Notes: a model not told the origin generated them from the letters alone. A DNA stretch of 64,000 nucleotides from Meconema thalassinum (GCA_946902985.2 OX336389.2:1013793441-1013857440); one strand, 5' to 3'. Positions 10,620-22,319 are shown, numbered from the stretch's first letter. Program-made: numbers and translations.

Positions 10620-10828
10620 AGTTTCACATAATTGTAGTTAGTGGAAGGTTCTTTTACATGCCATAAATCTATGACATAGCCCCGCCGGCACTACTTCCCC
10701 TCCGAAGGAAGGCATACTGAGGGATTTTTGACGCTCTTAAAAATCCGACGACTTCGGGTGGGTTTGAACCGGCGATTTTGGGCATAGAAGCACAGCATGC
10801 TGCCAACTACGCCATTGAACCCGCTCAA
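10620..10828 (-). mobile_element. tRNA-derived SINE, family C
   Basis: Read on the minus strand, the head carries a consensus-like A box TGGCGTAGTTGG (about 10804-10815) and a B box GGTTCAAACCC (about 10763-10773), correctly spaced for a tRNA promoter. A non-tRNA body follows, rich in AAAATCC and CCGGCGGGG. The 3' end is uncertain and no target duplication was found. A tRNA gene is excluded because no acceptor stem or cloverleaf closes. Confidence 0.7.
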
Positions 10829-11760
10829 TTAACAGTGTAGGCCTGGAATGCAGTATATCAATTTATAGTCTATGATCCTAATGAAATTGGCCAGCTGTTA
10901 GGCATATACCAACATCGGGTTTTAATACAATGTCAAGGTACCATAAAAAATTCACTTATCAGCCTGAAACATCCGAAGTGAAGACCATCATAATTCAGGG
11001 TCATAGAAATAGGATATAATATCACAGCCCAAATTAACAACATTTTGCAGTGTTGCATGCAGCCTATTAATAGTATGCATAAACAAATATCAGATTTACG
11101 GACTCTACAATTATATTTAAGGAAGAAGCCGACGAGGCTTTTTACACATTTTATCCAGTACCCTTCTTGAGTTTTAATTTCCACATTTTTGTGTACTGTA
11201 TATACTGTACATTAACGGTAGTCCATTCAAACTGTCTGCTCCCATGGTGTTCCTCAAATAGGTCTTCAGATCCCGTAATGTTGAGAACGAACGTCCTGGT
11301 GTTGCTGTAGTTTACCTGTAAAGTGCAGAAAATCTTCAAAGCCTTGTGTATGAAGGGGAATATAATTTCATTACACCTATTCAAAGATGATATAAAATCC
11401 TTAGGGAACTCATGATGATCATTCTGTTCAAGGAAACATCTTTAGCTCACCGAAGAATGACTCTGGTGATGCATCAATATCATCCGGCCATTGGTTTATG
11501 GCATCAAATGCCTTTTGCAGATGTTCATCTGAGGCTTGCACAATGCTTTTGGGCAGCAACGTTTGTATGGTTTGTAGGATCCATTTATGATTCAAAAATC
11601 TGTTTTGAGCTGACTCATGAAATAACCTATGAAAGGAAGGAAAATTGAAATCCTGTAGTGCATTACATGTACATTTAATATTTTAATGTAGCAAACGCTC
11701 ATATCCTTTGAATATAATGAATTAATGTGAATACTTTTATCTTCAGTTACGTCCTTAATA
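10829..11760. other. no recognisable feature
   Basis: Several short frames on both strands (for example 10933-11184 and 11151-11384 minus, 11412-11648 plus), none with a family signature. No repeat structure seen. Confidence 0.4.
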
Positions 11761-11771
11761 GTTTCCAAATT

Positions 11772-11826
11772 TTCGGGGGAGGGGGGGGGGGGTACAACCC
11801 CCACCCCCTTTTAGATCCGCCCCTGT
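11772..11826. mobile_element. possible DNA-transposon terminus
   Basis: A G-run and C-run hairpin leads into TTTTAGATCCGCCCCTG at 11810-11826. Ends reading CAGGGGCGGATC inward are common in hAT-type elements. No matching left end is visible, so this would be a truncated copy. Confidence 0.3.
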
Positions 11827-12038
11827 GCTTAGAGACTGTGATATACGACGTAACCATCCGAATATTCCATAAACCCAGATAAATCTCTATGGATGATGAC
11901 ATTTCATCATTAAATAACATTCTTTACTATCTTACTCGGTTATCCAGCACGAGCCATCACGCACACTGCTCATACCGATTGGTGAGTGAGTTGCCGCTAG
12001 GGGCGTCAGTAAATGTCTCGTTAATTTTAACATCGGAA

Positions 12039-13538
12039 TAAGGGTATACGGAATGCCCTATCTTTACAATGTTAAAATACATCATATTTAAGGAACATTT
12101 TCTCACTAACTGTTTGACACAGACACTTCAATTTTTTATATATTATAAACAAGTATATTGCCGTTGTATGGATGCTAAGATGTTGAAAATAAAGGTCACT
12201 GTTTGGAAAATATATTTTTTTAAATAATGCAAAATTGTTTTGAAAATTTTCTCATTTTTTCCAATCCTCTTCATACATTTTGCAATATAGGAATATTTGT
12301 TTTTATAGCTTCAGAATGTATTTGATACTCTTACAAATGAGCCTTGCAAATTTTAAAATGATATCCGTAATAGTTTATGAGATAATGTTCCTTTTGCACG
12401 CAAAAAATGAATTTATGGGAAATCAGCTCAAAAGTTTCAATATCAGTGCATGCCTGGCGCATAGCTGGGATTATCAGCATCCTCTTGTAGTTCATCAAGA
12501 AGCTTCCTCTTCGTGGCTATCCTGTTTCTTCCACAGTTCATGATGACTTTGATAGCATCTTCTGATGACTTACACTCTCCATGTCTAGAGAATACATAGC
12601 TTTTACCATTCGGGAGCCCACACACAATCCTAGCTTTTCCAGAACTTTGCATTTTGTAATGTTTGCCTGATTGAAGGATGCAACAGCATCAAACTCACCA
12701 AGATGAAGTTTAATAATCCCAACAAACACTGTTTTTGGTAGTCTTTCCCATATGACCATATTCACACATTCATTGGGATTCTGAGTTCTACCATGCAAAT
12801 ATTTATTCAAAAGATTGAGGTCTGAAAGATCCCTGAAGATAGGCTTCATGGTCTCTATTATAGCTTGTGGTCAACTATGATTATGATCATATTCCTCATT
12901 TGTTTCTTTCTGTTAGACAGCATTCAGTTTTCAATTACATGAGCTCTGTGTCCCAGCAGCCGTTTTATCAAAATGAATTTCATGATTTTATTTTCACTCA
13001 CGTTTTTTAGGTTAGGCGTACTTGCCCTGCTTCACAACGTGAAGGTTCTAAACAAGAGGTTTCTAGCCTTGAAGAGGCACATTTCTTCTTTGGCCAGGGC
13101 ACACGTTTCCTGAACATTCTGTTCGAAAATCGAGGCATAACTTCCACAAACTTTACATAAACTCACAGAAATAACTTGCGAAGAAACGCGGCAAAACGTG
13201 TTGCTAAGCAGCAAACAAAGGGCCATCAACAATGAAAGCCGTTACAATACGACCAACGTACAATAACAGATGACAACATTTCATTCAAATAAAGGAATAG
13301 TTCAGCGCGATATGCGAACAAATAATAAAACCTCAAAATGTTGACAGCAAGTGATCCGCCACGCAAGAGCAGAACACTCGCCGCGCGTAAGACAATATAT
13401 ATATTTTTTATATTGGAATACTTCTATACATTATTTCATCAAGATTTAAATGTCATTTTAAAACAGGAAATTCCAAAGTTAAATAATACAAAAAAAAAAA
13501 AGATTTTCCCCCACAAAATTGCTTTCCGTATACCCTTA
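12039..13538 (-). mobile_element. DNA transposon with Mutator-like transposase relic
   Basis: Perfect 15-bp inverted ends TAAGGGTATACGGAA at 12039-12053 and 13524-13538 enclose 1.5 kb that contains a Mutator-like transposase fragment on the minus strand. No clear target duplication was found, though CTCGTT occurs near both ends (12018-12023 and 13540-13545). The middle (12850-13523) has no alignable coding sequence, so most of the gene is lost or decayed. Confidence 0.6.
12443..12849 (-). pseudogene. Mutator-like transposase C-terminal fragment
   Basis: Two overlapping minus-strand frames (12538-12849, then 12443-12652) make one protein end, with a frameshift near 12580-12600. The segment RTQNPNECVNMVIWERLPKT and the following FVGIIKLHLGEFDAVASFN block resemble the C-terminal part of insect Mutator-like transposase proteins, which share an N-E-S/C-x-N-x-x-I-W motif. 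The end, DNPSYAPGMH, looks like a natural terminus. The role would be DNA cleavage and strand transfer. The family call rests on motif memory and not on a search. Confidence 0.55.
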
Positions 13539-13842
13539 CTCGTTGGCGTTTCACCAGCACATCCGCCGATTGACATTACCAAACGAAGCGTTATGTTTGA
13601 GGGCTGTACAAAACTCATTGAAAGATGATTATTGTGGCGGTATTTGTATGTTCTTTGTTGTAATCAAGCAGACCGTTAACTGCAAAAAGCTTAAAAGTTA
13701 TATGCACCTTGGTTAAAAACAAACATGGCTGATGAGCAACAAGAAACGGGGACTGTGAATTTTTCTTTAAATGGAAGAAACATACTTATCCACCCTTATC
13801 CACTTGGTGGATGCGTATCGTGAAATCGTTGAAAATAAGAGG
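13539..13842. other. no recognisable feature
   Basis: A short ATG frame at 13728 (about 32 codons) has no recognisable domain. Confidence 0.35.
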
Positions 13843-14002
13843 ACTGATGCTGTAACGTCTAGGTAGTCTTTTATTAAATTAACTAGGATGTGCTATACAG
13901 TAATGCACCACACGTTATTACACGTACAAGAGAGAACTGATGCTGTGACGTCTAGGTAGTCTTTTATGAAATTAACTACACATATGCTATACCGTAATGC
14001 AC
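13843..14002. repeat. 93-bp tandem duplication
   Basis: ACTGATGCTGT(A/G)ACGTCTAG and the following block with TAGTCTTTTAT and AATTAACTA occur at 13843 and again at 13936. The two units are imperfect copies. Confidence 0.8.
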
Positions 14003-14469
14003 AGTAGCGTAGCGTCAGGATAGACAAGATAGACACTGTCTATCCACATTTACGAATCAAATGACAGTTTATATTATTATTTATTGTAATGTTTTTTTTT
14101 TAGTTCTTAAGCCATACTAGTAATTTTCATAACTTAAAAGATTCAGCGCTTGAGCATACTGCGTTCGAACAACGAGGCAGATAGATACTTTGAGAATGTC
14201 CCTCATCATTTCTTATTAGCGCAAGCAAGACCGTACGCGCGCCGCTATCCCCTTTCCCCTCTTCCATCTTCTCCCATGCTCCAGCACGCTGCCTGCTGAG
14301 AACACAGTAGACATGACTTTCCTTTGGTGACGTGGGAACGTTCAGTGATCCTGTATTTACTGTGCCTTAGTTTCTATTTATATTAACCATGGAAAGTGAT
14401 GAGCTATTAGTTGACATGGACAGTGTAACTTTTGATTCTGTAAGTTTTCTTCATAGTAATTCTCTATCA
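14003..14469. other. unassigned DNA, possible hAT left terminus
   Basis: CAGTAGCGTAGCGTCAGGA at 14001-14020 resembles the CAGTGGCGTAGC-type start of some hAT elements. No partner end is visible; the LINE relic that follows may have truncated it. Confidence 0.25.
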
Positions 14470-14880
14470 TCATTAACATTTGAACAAAAGTTGGAACCAG
14501 CTGGTTTATGAAATAGCATGTATATTTTTTTGAGGTGCTTACGATTAAATTACTTTTTGAAAGCCATATTGTTAGAATATTTGGATTTGTTTGCATATTC
14601 TCCATAATCTTTTGTTCACATGTGCTCTCGTAAAGTAGAAATATATCATTTGCAATTAGAAATATTTTACCAGTGAATTCTAGGTAACCTATGTCATTAA
14701 TAAATATCAGGCATAACGGTGGTCCAAGCACTGACCCTTGTGGGACACTGCATTCAACATCGGAAATGGTCCCGATATTTTTAATTACATTAACATACTG
14801 CTTACTGTTGGACAGGAAATTTTTATACCGCTCTAGCGCTTTTCCTCTAATTCCTTAATTATGTCAATTAGAAACCGATG
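14470..14880 (-). pseudogene. jockey/CR1-like LINE reverse transcriptase relic
   Basis: Minus-strand relic of the LINE family at 4930-5987. A block reading LGPPLCLIFINDIGYLEF, then an active-site region reading IANDIFLLYEST (the FADD position changed to IAND), are visible in 14500-14731. Weaker similarity in other frames continues to about 14880 (FLSNSKQYVN). It is truncated at both ends and inactive. Confidence 0.8.
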
Positions 14881-15000
14881 GTGTCATCAGGGCATGATGT
14901 TATGAGATGAGGTGACGTCAGGTAATGCTGGGTGAGGGCACGTATTGAATATGAAGATAGGAATTTACCCTATTCAGTCTGTAGGCTATTTAGTTTATTT

Positions 15001-16440
15001 TTAGCCTATTTTCATCATATGAAAAAAATAGGCATATATTTTGTCCGTATGTGTGTGTGTGGCCCTAATAAAATCAATGAAACTCGGTAGGAACATAGTG
15101 CTATTTTGTCCGACCCTGACCGTGACTTTAAAATTTAAATACGTTTCACCAATCCAACATTGCGGCTGCGCGAAATATTTCACTATTCCTGATATCACCC
15201 AGAAATTTTGTATGGTGATAAAGAATACTAAGGTAAGTTCGGATATGTAATGCTTAAAAACATCTTATGTTCAAAACGAACATGGCAGCCAAATGAATTT
15301 AAAATATTTAAATTGCATTTTCTGAAGGTTTAATCAACCGAGCGCAGTATAACTTGGTACGATAAATTTTTATACATGATTCAAGCTACTGGAATCTAAT
15401 TGAATTCCATTTGTTTCATAAATGCAAGATGATGGCTGTGAGAAATTTTAAAAATTAAGTTTTTATTTGTTGTGTCCTAATCATACGATGGAAGTGAACG
15501 TTTGAGTAACGAACCTGCGCTGTAATCTTTATCTAGTGGTACATAACTCTATGGCCTACATATAGAACAATCCAACGTGGCAATCTTCGAAAATATTTAG
15601 ACGGTTATCAATATCTGCGAATGTATTTCAGCAATCAAACTGAAATTTTGTATGTTGATAGAAGTTACTAATATATGTTAACCTGTGAAACTTCTAATAA
15701 CCTGATGGCTTAAGACCAACGCGAAATTTAAATATTTATATGGATTTTTCTCGCGACTTAATTACCTGAGCGCAGTGATACTTAGCATGTTAAATCTTCA
15801 TGGATTAATATATTGGCGCCTAATTTTATTCAATTTCTATGAGAACTGAAAATTGGCGGCTGTACGAAATTAAAAAAAAACACGTATATATTTTTCGTGT
15901 CCTATACAAGCGATTGAAATGTAGGTTAGTTGAATGAGTCTCGATTATAATATTCATATGCTGGCATAAAATTATATAACATAAACCTAATAAGACAACC
16001 CAACATGGCGTCCACACCATACATTTCACCGGTTCCGTATAACTGCGAAACTATTCAAGCAATCAAACTGAAATTTTGTGTGTTGTTAGAGGACTGTTAA
16101 GTAAGGAAAAATCCTGAGAAACACAAATACATCATGGCATCCAAGTGATTTTCAAATATCAAAAAAAGGAAAAAGTTCTAGTGATTCAATCACCCGAGTG
16201 CAATGAAATTTGGTACAGCGAATCTTTATTCAGAGCTTGGTCTAGAGACATCTAATGATGTTCAATTGTTTTCAAAAATTCAAGATGGCATCAGATCGAA
16301 ATTTTAAAACCATTTTTCTTTCTTTTTGTAATTGGATACCTATCAGTAGAGAGGTGCTAAGTGCCATTTTTATGAACATTGAGTATTATACTAAAAAGTG
16401 TTTAGTCAGTTTATTTTGTGAGTATTTATTCTTCTAATTT
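15001..16440 (-). repeat. hairpin + CA microsatellite + three ~420-bp tandem modules
   Basis: Three imperfect tandem modules start at about 15154, 15572 and 15999 (each with CCAAC(A/G)T(T/G)GCG, then AAATTTTGTATG, then a C(C/G)GAGCGCAGT-like block). At the low-coordinate end is a TG-rich microsatellite (15050-15061) and a hairpin TAGCCTATTTTC ... AAAATAGGC (15003-15035). Copies of the same arrangement are at 37440-38590 and 62980-63640, with a fragment at 22320-22576. On the minus strand the order is helicase relic (16599-17083), modules, microsatellite, hairpin, which resembles non-autonomous Helitron/Helentron architecture. That link is inference. Open frames inside are chance. Confidence 0.7.
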
Positions 16441-16598
16441 GAATACCATACCGATATAGTCGTCCTTGCTATCCAGTGGCAGATACAGGTTCATAATATG
16501 AAAACTGTGGAATTCTGTTTGAGTGAAATGTCAGAAGTTGTGAAAGGTGCAAAGTCCACTAGTCTTTACGAATGTGCTGCGAGCTAATTAAACAAAGA

Positions 16599-17083
16599 TT
16601 ACGGCTTTCCGTCACGCAAACACGTGACATACAGTTGTCCATGCATGAAACACGGAAACTCCAAGTTAATTTCACAAATTTCCAACGACTGACCTTGTGA
16701 TTTGTTGATGGTCATTGCGAAGGCCAGAAGCATGGGAAATTGCAACCGTCTAAAATCGAATGGCACGTCCGGTGGAATCATTGGGAGGTGTGGAATAAAA
16801 ACAACTTCTCCATCGATGACGTTGTTCATTTGCTTTTCCACAGCCAGTCGTGTTCCATTGCATAGTCGAAGTTGATTGATGTTACGCAACATGATGATGA
16901 GCCTACTTTCCATTGCAAATTGTGAGGTGGTAATCCAGGCAATTCCAGCGAATTCAAAAATTCTGTGAGGTGGCTGACTACCTCATCCAGGTTGATAACT
17001 GAGTCAACCGATTTGAAGGAACACAACTGTCCCGGAATGACATTTTGAATGGACTTGTTGGGATCTTTATTTTTCTCTGCCAA
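16599..17083 (-). pseudogene. Helitron helicase C-terminal relic
   Basis: The 3' part of a Pif1-type DNA helicase from a Helitron rolling-circle transposon, minus strand, in at least three frames. Read 17083 to 16599: a segment LPGLPPHNLQWKVG (16826-17083 frame), then NINQLRLCNGTRLAV, then the signature FAMTINKSQGQS and FMHGQLYV (16599-16913 frame). These are helicase motifs V and VI of the Pif1/RecD2 group. The order matches the better-preserved copy at 45688-46250. Walker A and B and the Rep domain are absent. It is non-functional. Confidence 0.88.
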
Positions 17084-17461
17084 TATGGCTTGTTCGCTCA
17101 GCCAATTATGGTTTTTGAAGTTCTGCGCTACGTTCGGGAAAACACGCCGAATGAGCTCCTTCTTTGATTAGGTCAACTGACGTTCCAGGTTCATAGGAGC
17201 ATCGCGTCGGCGCAATCGGTCATGCCCATTGTGTCGTGCTCGCTGGCGTTGTTTTTGATATACACGAACTCATTGCATTCTGAATCTATTCGCTGTTCGT
17301 TCATTTTCAGTCGCTCTCTAACGTATGTCAGACATGCCCATACGGCTATTTTCATTAACCGTCGCTCGTTGGTCATCAGTGTGGTTTGCACGTCAAGCAG
17401 CTCGCCGCGCATTTAACTGGCTTCGACGACCTCTGTCAGCTCTTCCTCTCCTTGGCATTGC
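17084..17461. other. possible upstream continuation of helicase relic
   Basis: A minus-strand open frame at 17191-17412 follows directly upstream of the helicase relic but shows no helicase motif. It may be decayed Helitron DNA. Confidence 0.3.
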
Positions 17462-17528
17462 AATGGACACTGTAAAACGACACGGAATTTGAGTAATTTA
17501 ATGGACACTGTAAAACGACACGGAATTG
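17462..17528. repeat. 38-bp tandem duplication
   Basis: The block AATGGACACTGTAAAACGAC and the following ACGGAATT occur at 17462 and again at 17500. Confidence 0.85.
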
Positions 17529-18409
17529 TTTTCATAGTAACTCATCTATCGAACTTACCTTGAGAACTTGACAATATTGACATCCTTTCCGTTAGTAGTA
17601 CGTTCTCACATTAGATATGTTGGTCGAAACACATTAACGTGAAATGCAATATTATTATAACATACTTTAATATGCTGTAATTGGATTATACAGTATGATT
17701 CTGTTACGTTAAGTGTTATTTTATTGCACGTATTGATCGAAGGGTATGGTATGGGATGTTATCTTTGCTCACAGAAGAATTTGAAGTGGATGCACTGTGT
17801 CACCATCTGTCCGTCAAGTTATTAGATTCAATATTGGCGTGGCTTTATAATGTAAATTAACTTAAAAATACTGCCAATTCGATTTAGTTCAAACCACTTT
17901 CTAAACACTGTCTACCATAATGAGAACAAATTGTAAAATTTTCACTGAAATCGGAGCAGTAGTTTTCGAGATTTTGCAAGACTAATGCACGGCAAAGTCA
18001 CGTGTCCAACAGGAAACAAACTGTGCTATCCGTACACAGGTTCCCGCCAGTACGAACTGCTAATAATTGAGTATTCTAAGTTCTTTGAACAATTCTGTCA
18101 ACGATGCACATATTGGAGGGAAATGAGAACAAATGATTGGCACATTGCACCTTTCTTCTGAAAGAGCTGCATGACTTACCACTAGTGCCATCTTGTGATG
18201 CTCTTGGAAGGTCCTTCGAAACCACTGAGGAGTTAGCCCTTTTGATATGTAATGCTACATCGCACATAGCACCATTCTAGCAAAAAATGGCTTTTTTCAA
18301 AAAATGGCACTTAGCACCTTTCTACTGATAGGTAGGCCTATCCAATTTCTCGTATCTTTGTCAGGCGATTGAAAAGATGATTCGTATAATGGGCAATGAT
18401 AAATTCAAG
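17529..18409. other. unassigned, repeat-like DNA
   Basis: TCGGAGCAGTAGTTTTCGAG (about 17951-17970) and two GCACCTTTCT(T/A)CTGA blocks (near 18145 and 18315) look like dispersed-repeat sequence. No gene or element ends recognised. Confidence 0.35.
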
Positions 18410-18730
18410 CTACCTTGTGCAGCTTACTTTTCGTAAAACACAGAAGTTGTGCATTTGACATTTCTAAAAATTAATTCCCGGTTACAGAAAGATGCCATCT
18501 CTTAATCGCCGATATTGAAAGTTCTAGCACATAACTTCTCATTGTAATAGTGTTGGTGAAGACATGGGTCGTGAACCAAAAGCTATTTAGTATACGGTAT
18601 CACAAGGAAAACCTTTTTAATTAATAGGCATGAGTGTCTCAATGGAAGAGACCAGTAGGATGTGTGAGAATAGGCTATTTATTTCTTTACGGAAATACTT
18701 GTTATGTACCGGTAGTGAGTTGACAAGTGT
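18410..18730 (+). repeat. inverted repeat partner 1
   Basis: Diverged inverted copy of 22000-22285. Shared blocks include GTTACAGAAAGATGC, TTCTAGCACATAA, AGCTATTTAGTATAC, GACCAGTAGGAT and AATAGGCTATTT. The two lie 3.3 kb apart and point toward each other's complement. The family is unknown; they are probably two old copies of one dispersed repeat. Confidence 0.7.
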
Positions 18731-19656
18731 AAATAATATTATATAATTATTTGGGAGCTCAATAGATGATTAATTGTGCTTTAGGCCTACCGGTACATGA
18801 TGAAAATGAACACGAATGTTGTATTTGGAGAATCAGCTGATATGAAGCAGCATGTAACAATTTTAAGTATAGGCCTTCAGTGTAAGAGCAGATAAATATC
18901 AGCTACAATAATTTAAAGATAAAAATAGCCTGGAGAGGCATTGTAAAAATTGAAAATAAAATATTGTAACTAAGACATTTGGAGGAGTCTTAGGTCACCG
19001 AGAAGCTCATATCTTGTGTACACATAATACAGTGTCAGTAGGCTATACGCATTGTGGAGTAATGATCAGGGAAATTTGGTGACGAACTATCGAAAGAGAT
19101 ATTTCCTTCCAACACATTATTAAATTACTGCATCGTTAATCTCTCGGAGCTTAAAAAAAGAATCGTGTTAGGCATTTCATTTTATTTGACCTCATATTTG
19201 GAAAGGAAACGAGAAGATTTTAGGCACATGACTCAATTAAATTAATTAAATTTAAATACAAGAGCCGGAAATAAATTAGGTGTTTTAATAACATTATTAG
19301 GAGTGGGTTTTATCCTATTTAATTTTTATTGAGTGGAATAAACTGACGAGGAGATCGTTGGAGGTCTTATAGAACTGCTTGTGTTGTTTTTGTAGTTTAA
19401 GTATGTCAGGCTTGTGCATTGTTGGATTTGAATAATAACCCACCTACCAATGATCGCGATATACCCCTGATATTGAAGGATTCTCTTCCTACCGAGCTAG
19501 AGTAAATATATTTATGCCAAACTAGATTCCAATGCACAATCGTAAATAAGGAGGCGTGTATCTGTTTCTGGAGGGATGTAATGCATTCTAGCCGAGCCAT
19601 TGCATCTCATAATCACACGGGAACGGGCACAATGTATATAGTCTATATATTTAATG
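18731..19656. other. no recognisable feature
   Basis: No coding or repeat signal that I can support. Confidence 0.35.
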
Positions 19657-19689
19657 TTTTTATTAGTTGACGTAAATTAAATTTTATTC
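19657..19689 (-). terminator. candidate poly-A signals for minus-strand exon
   Basis: Two AATAAA hexamers on the minus strand (within 19657-19664 and 19684-19689) lie about 370-400 bases downstream of the candidate terminal exon at 20059-20154. AT-rich DNA makes chance hits likely. Confidence 0.25.
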
Positions 19690-19690
19690 T

Positions 19691-20025
19691 AATTACAAAC
19701 TGAATCACATTTAGAGAGTATTATACTACATTACACGCTAATTCTTCTTAATAGAAGACTTGAATTAAATTATATACTTAGACTATACTAATTACAAGCT
19801 AATTTCTTCTTAATAGAGGACTTTAACTAAATTATATAATTAGACTATACTTATTACAAGATGAATCACATTTAGAGAGTATTATACTATATAACAAGCT
19901 AATTTCTTCTTCATAGAGGACTTTAATTAAATTATATACTTAGACTAATGTATACTAATTATAACATGAATCACATTTAGAGAGTATTAGACTATTCCAT
20001 ATTACAAGCCAATTTCTTCTGAAGT
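19691..20025. repeat. ~100-bp minisatellite, about 3.5 units
   Basis: Units contain AATCACATTTAGAGAGTATT, then AAT(T)TCTTCTTAATAGA, then GACTT..A.TAAATTATAT and ACTTAGACTA. The second unit lacks the AATCACATTT half. It may be the 3' UTR of the candidate minus-strand exon or plain satellite DNA. Confidence 0.85.
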
Positions 20026-20058
20026 GCTGGGAAAGTAGCTTTATAATTCTCTAGCTCT

Positions 20059-20154
20059 TCATGGCGCCTTGTGGTGGACGTTTGTTAGGTTCATGGCATC
20101 CTTCAGAAGCTCCCCTGAATCAAAATTAGTGATCTCCACGCCATTTGCATTGGC
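20059..20154 (-). CDS. candidate host terminal exon, unknown protein
   Basis: On the minus strand a pyrimidine-rich tract ending TTTATCATTTCAG (20155-20167) abuts an open stretch of 31 codons ending in TGA (20059-20061). The peptide contains EITNFDSGELLKDAMNLTNV and ends HHKAP. The acceptor fits the consensus and the peptide has normal amino-acid balance, unlike the surrounding AT-rich frames. I do not recognise the protein. I looked for a preceding exon near 20306-20350, but its reading frame has stops in the required phase. It may be a genuine last exon or chance. Confidence 0.3.
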   Translation of the reverse strand, partial: ANANGVEITNFDSGELLKDAMNLTNVHHKAP

Positions 20155-20167
20155 CTGAAATGATAAA

Positions 20168-21839
20168 GGAACACCAGTGAACAGGGTGCAAATTAATCAT
20201 AATTTTATTTTAGCTCAATATGATTCGGCGGGGGTACACAAGATATATACTGTAACACAAGTCCTGAAATAAATATTTACATGTAATAATGTGAAACATT
20301 CTCACCTCCTCGCTGGAGTTGATTTAACTTTAACTACCCTCATTACCACAAACCTACAGAATTTACTGCCTTTAAATACAGGCCACAAGTGATTTTAACA
20401 TTACTCCCGACTTTGAATGGGCGCCAAGGTTGACCATATGAGTCTTCCTGAATAAAATTGGATAAAATACGGTACATAACTGTTGCCCCGACTATGAAAC
20501 TCTTTATCAGAGGCGTAGGGCATTTGGCATGCGTTTGCTGATGTACCAGGTTCATGCAAGACAGGAATATAAACACACATGAATTTTAAAGAGGTAATCT
20601 ATTGGCTGTACTATACACATATATACATAATATACAACACAAAATACCCTTCATACACTCGTGATTTATACAGTACCTTGCCACTGAATTTAGGCTCTGA
20701 GAGCAGGAAAACACTTACGGCCATATCAGACCCAGGCATAACAGCCACCTACGTATATACACTGTACCGTCCGTACACAAAATATCTACACACGTTAGAC
20801 TGGTTCACTCTACTTTCTTTCTTCTCGAACTGCACGTTCACGTCTCCATTCTCGCATGACTTCGATGCAATGTTTACGACTGATTATCCTTTTAGGCGTG
20901 GTAAGTTATTACCGACAGCCCATGGTATGGATGGACCCATGAAATGCACGTAGCCTCCAATAGCCCGTAAGAGCTCAGTGGATAGCTAAACATTAGTCAC
21001 TGCTCGTTCGTATTACGATACCATGATCAAGTAATAACGACACTAAATGCAAGTAGACAACGGACTTTCGCTGTAAAAGCAAGAAGACGATCTCTAACTG
21101 TTCATTACGGAAACCATGTCACGTAAAACGACCCTGGGCGTTAATAGATCAGTGTTCTGCCGATAAAGCAATAAGACGATCTCGGAACACCAGACACGTC
21201 ATTATATGCACTGGCGTAGGGATCCATAACCCCAATGTTTCTGCCGGAACTAAGTTGTGCGTGGCCCGCTCCTAGCGGAACATCCGTGTCAACACATGAA
21301 CATCAGACAGTCGAAATCCACACTGACGTCACACAGTAGTTTCTCACGCGCCAGTTCATCTCAGTTCATGCTATTAATAGCCTAGGTATTCCCACACAAG
21401 CCGAATTACTGCCTGTCTTTTCCGGGTATGTAACAAATCCAGCACTCGAAAATACCAATTCATTGTACCATTATAGTACAGCGACGAATCTAACATTTAA
21501 CATTACTGGGTCAAAATAAAGCCATTAACCCCAAACCAAAATGAAATAATGCTTCTACTTAATACAGTCTTATATCCTTATTCCCAAAACGTAATAATCG
21601 CAAAACCCCGTATTTTAAAATATCAAATATCCAAAAACAGATAATTAATAAACAGTGATCCTAGTTGGTGTGGACCATCCAAGGATGAATCCGTCCACAA
21701 AAACACACACAGACACAATAAAAATCACCTCTGCAACCCCACGTTAACCCAATATAATAAGATACGAATAAAATACCCCAAACTAACTGCACAAGGCAGA
21801 AAACCCGAGGGTGAGCTACTGTAACTGAATAAATTCCGT
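20168..21839. other. no gene recognised; contains a short duplication
   Basis: The open frame at 20579-20953 (plus) has no recognisable domain. A block GTAAAAGCAAGAAGACGATC at about 21072 recurs as GATAAAGCAATAAGACGATC at about 21161, a duplication about 90 bp apart. Otherwise nothing assignable. Confidence 0.4.
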
Positions 21840-21905
21840 TACAAATGTTATTCGGTGATAAATAAGGGGGGATTTAGGATTACGCGTTTCGACCGTCACG
21901 CGTGA
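21840..21905 (-). mobile_element. fragment related to the long-arm element at 6063
   Basis: The minus strand shares GGTCGAAACGCGTAATCC and TAAAT with the right arm at 6592-6640. Similarity stops on both sides. Confidence 0.5.
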
Positions 21906-21999
21906 TTTATACAAATATATAGAATTATGTTATTGCTATACTTTGTATAACTTGTCTTGTTATTGTTAGTATTTTTGATTCACAGTGTATCTCGTCATT

Positions 22000-22285
22000 T
22001 AACAAGTAGTTCCGTGAACATTTAAATAGCCTATTTTCATATATCCTACTGGTCTTTTCCATTAAAATCTCCCCCGGCTATTAAAAATATTTTCTATGTG
22101 ATGTATACTAAATAGCTTCTGGTACACGACCTGTGTCTCCACGAACACCATTACATTGAGAAATTATGTGCTAGAATATGTAACCGCGAGATCGCATCTT
22201 TCTGTAACGAGCCAGGGGATTTTAATTTAAGAAACGTCAAGTGCATGGCTTCGGTGATTTAATAAAAGTAAGCTACATAAATTAA
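22000..22285 (-). repeat. inverted repeat partner 2
   Basis: Inverted partner of 18410-18730; see shared blocks there. Confidence 0.7.
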
Positions 22286-22319
22286 TACCATTATATTATG
22301 ATTATTATAATAGTCTCTC

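Noticed and set aside
10760..10828. tRNA gene on the minus strand
   Set aside because: A and B boxes are present, but no closed acceptor stem or anticodon arm; it continues into a SINE body.
20306..20354. Upstream exon partner for 20059-20154
   Set aside because: The donor GTGAG fits, but the phase needed to join the downstream exon contains stop codons.
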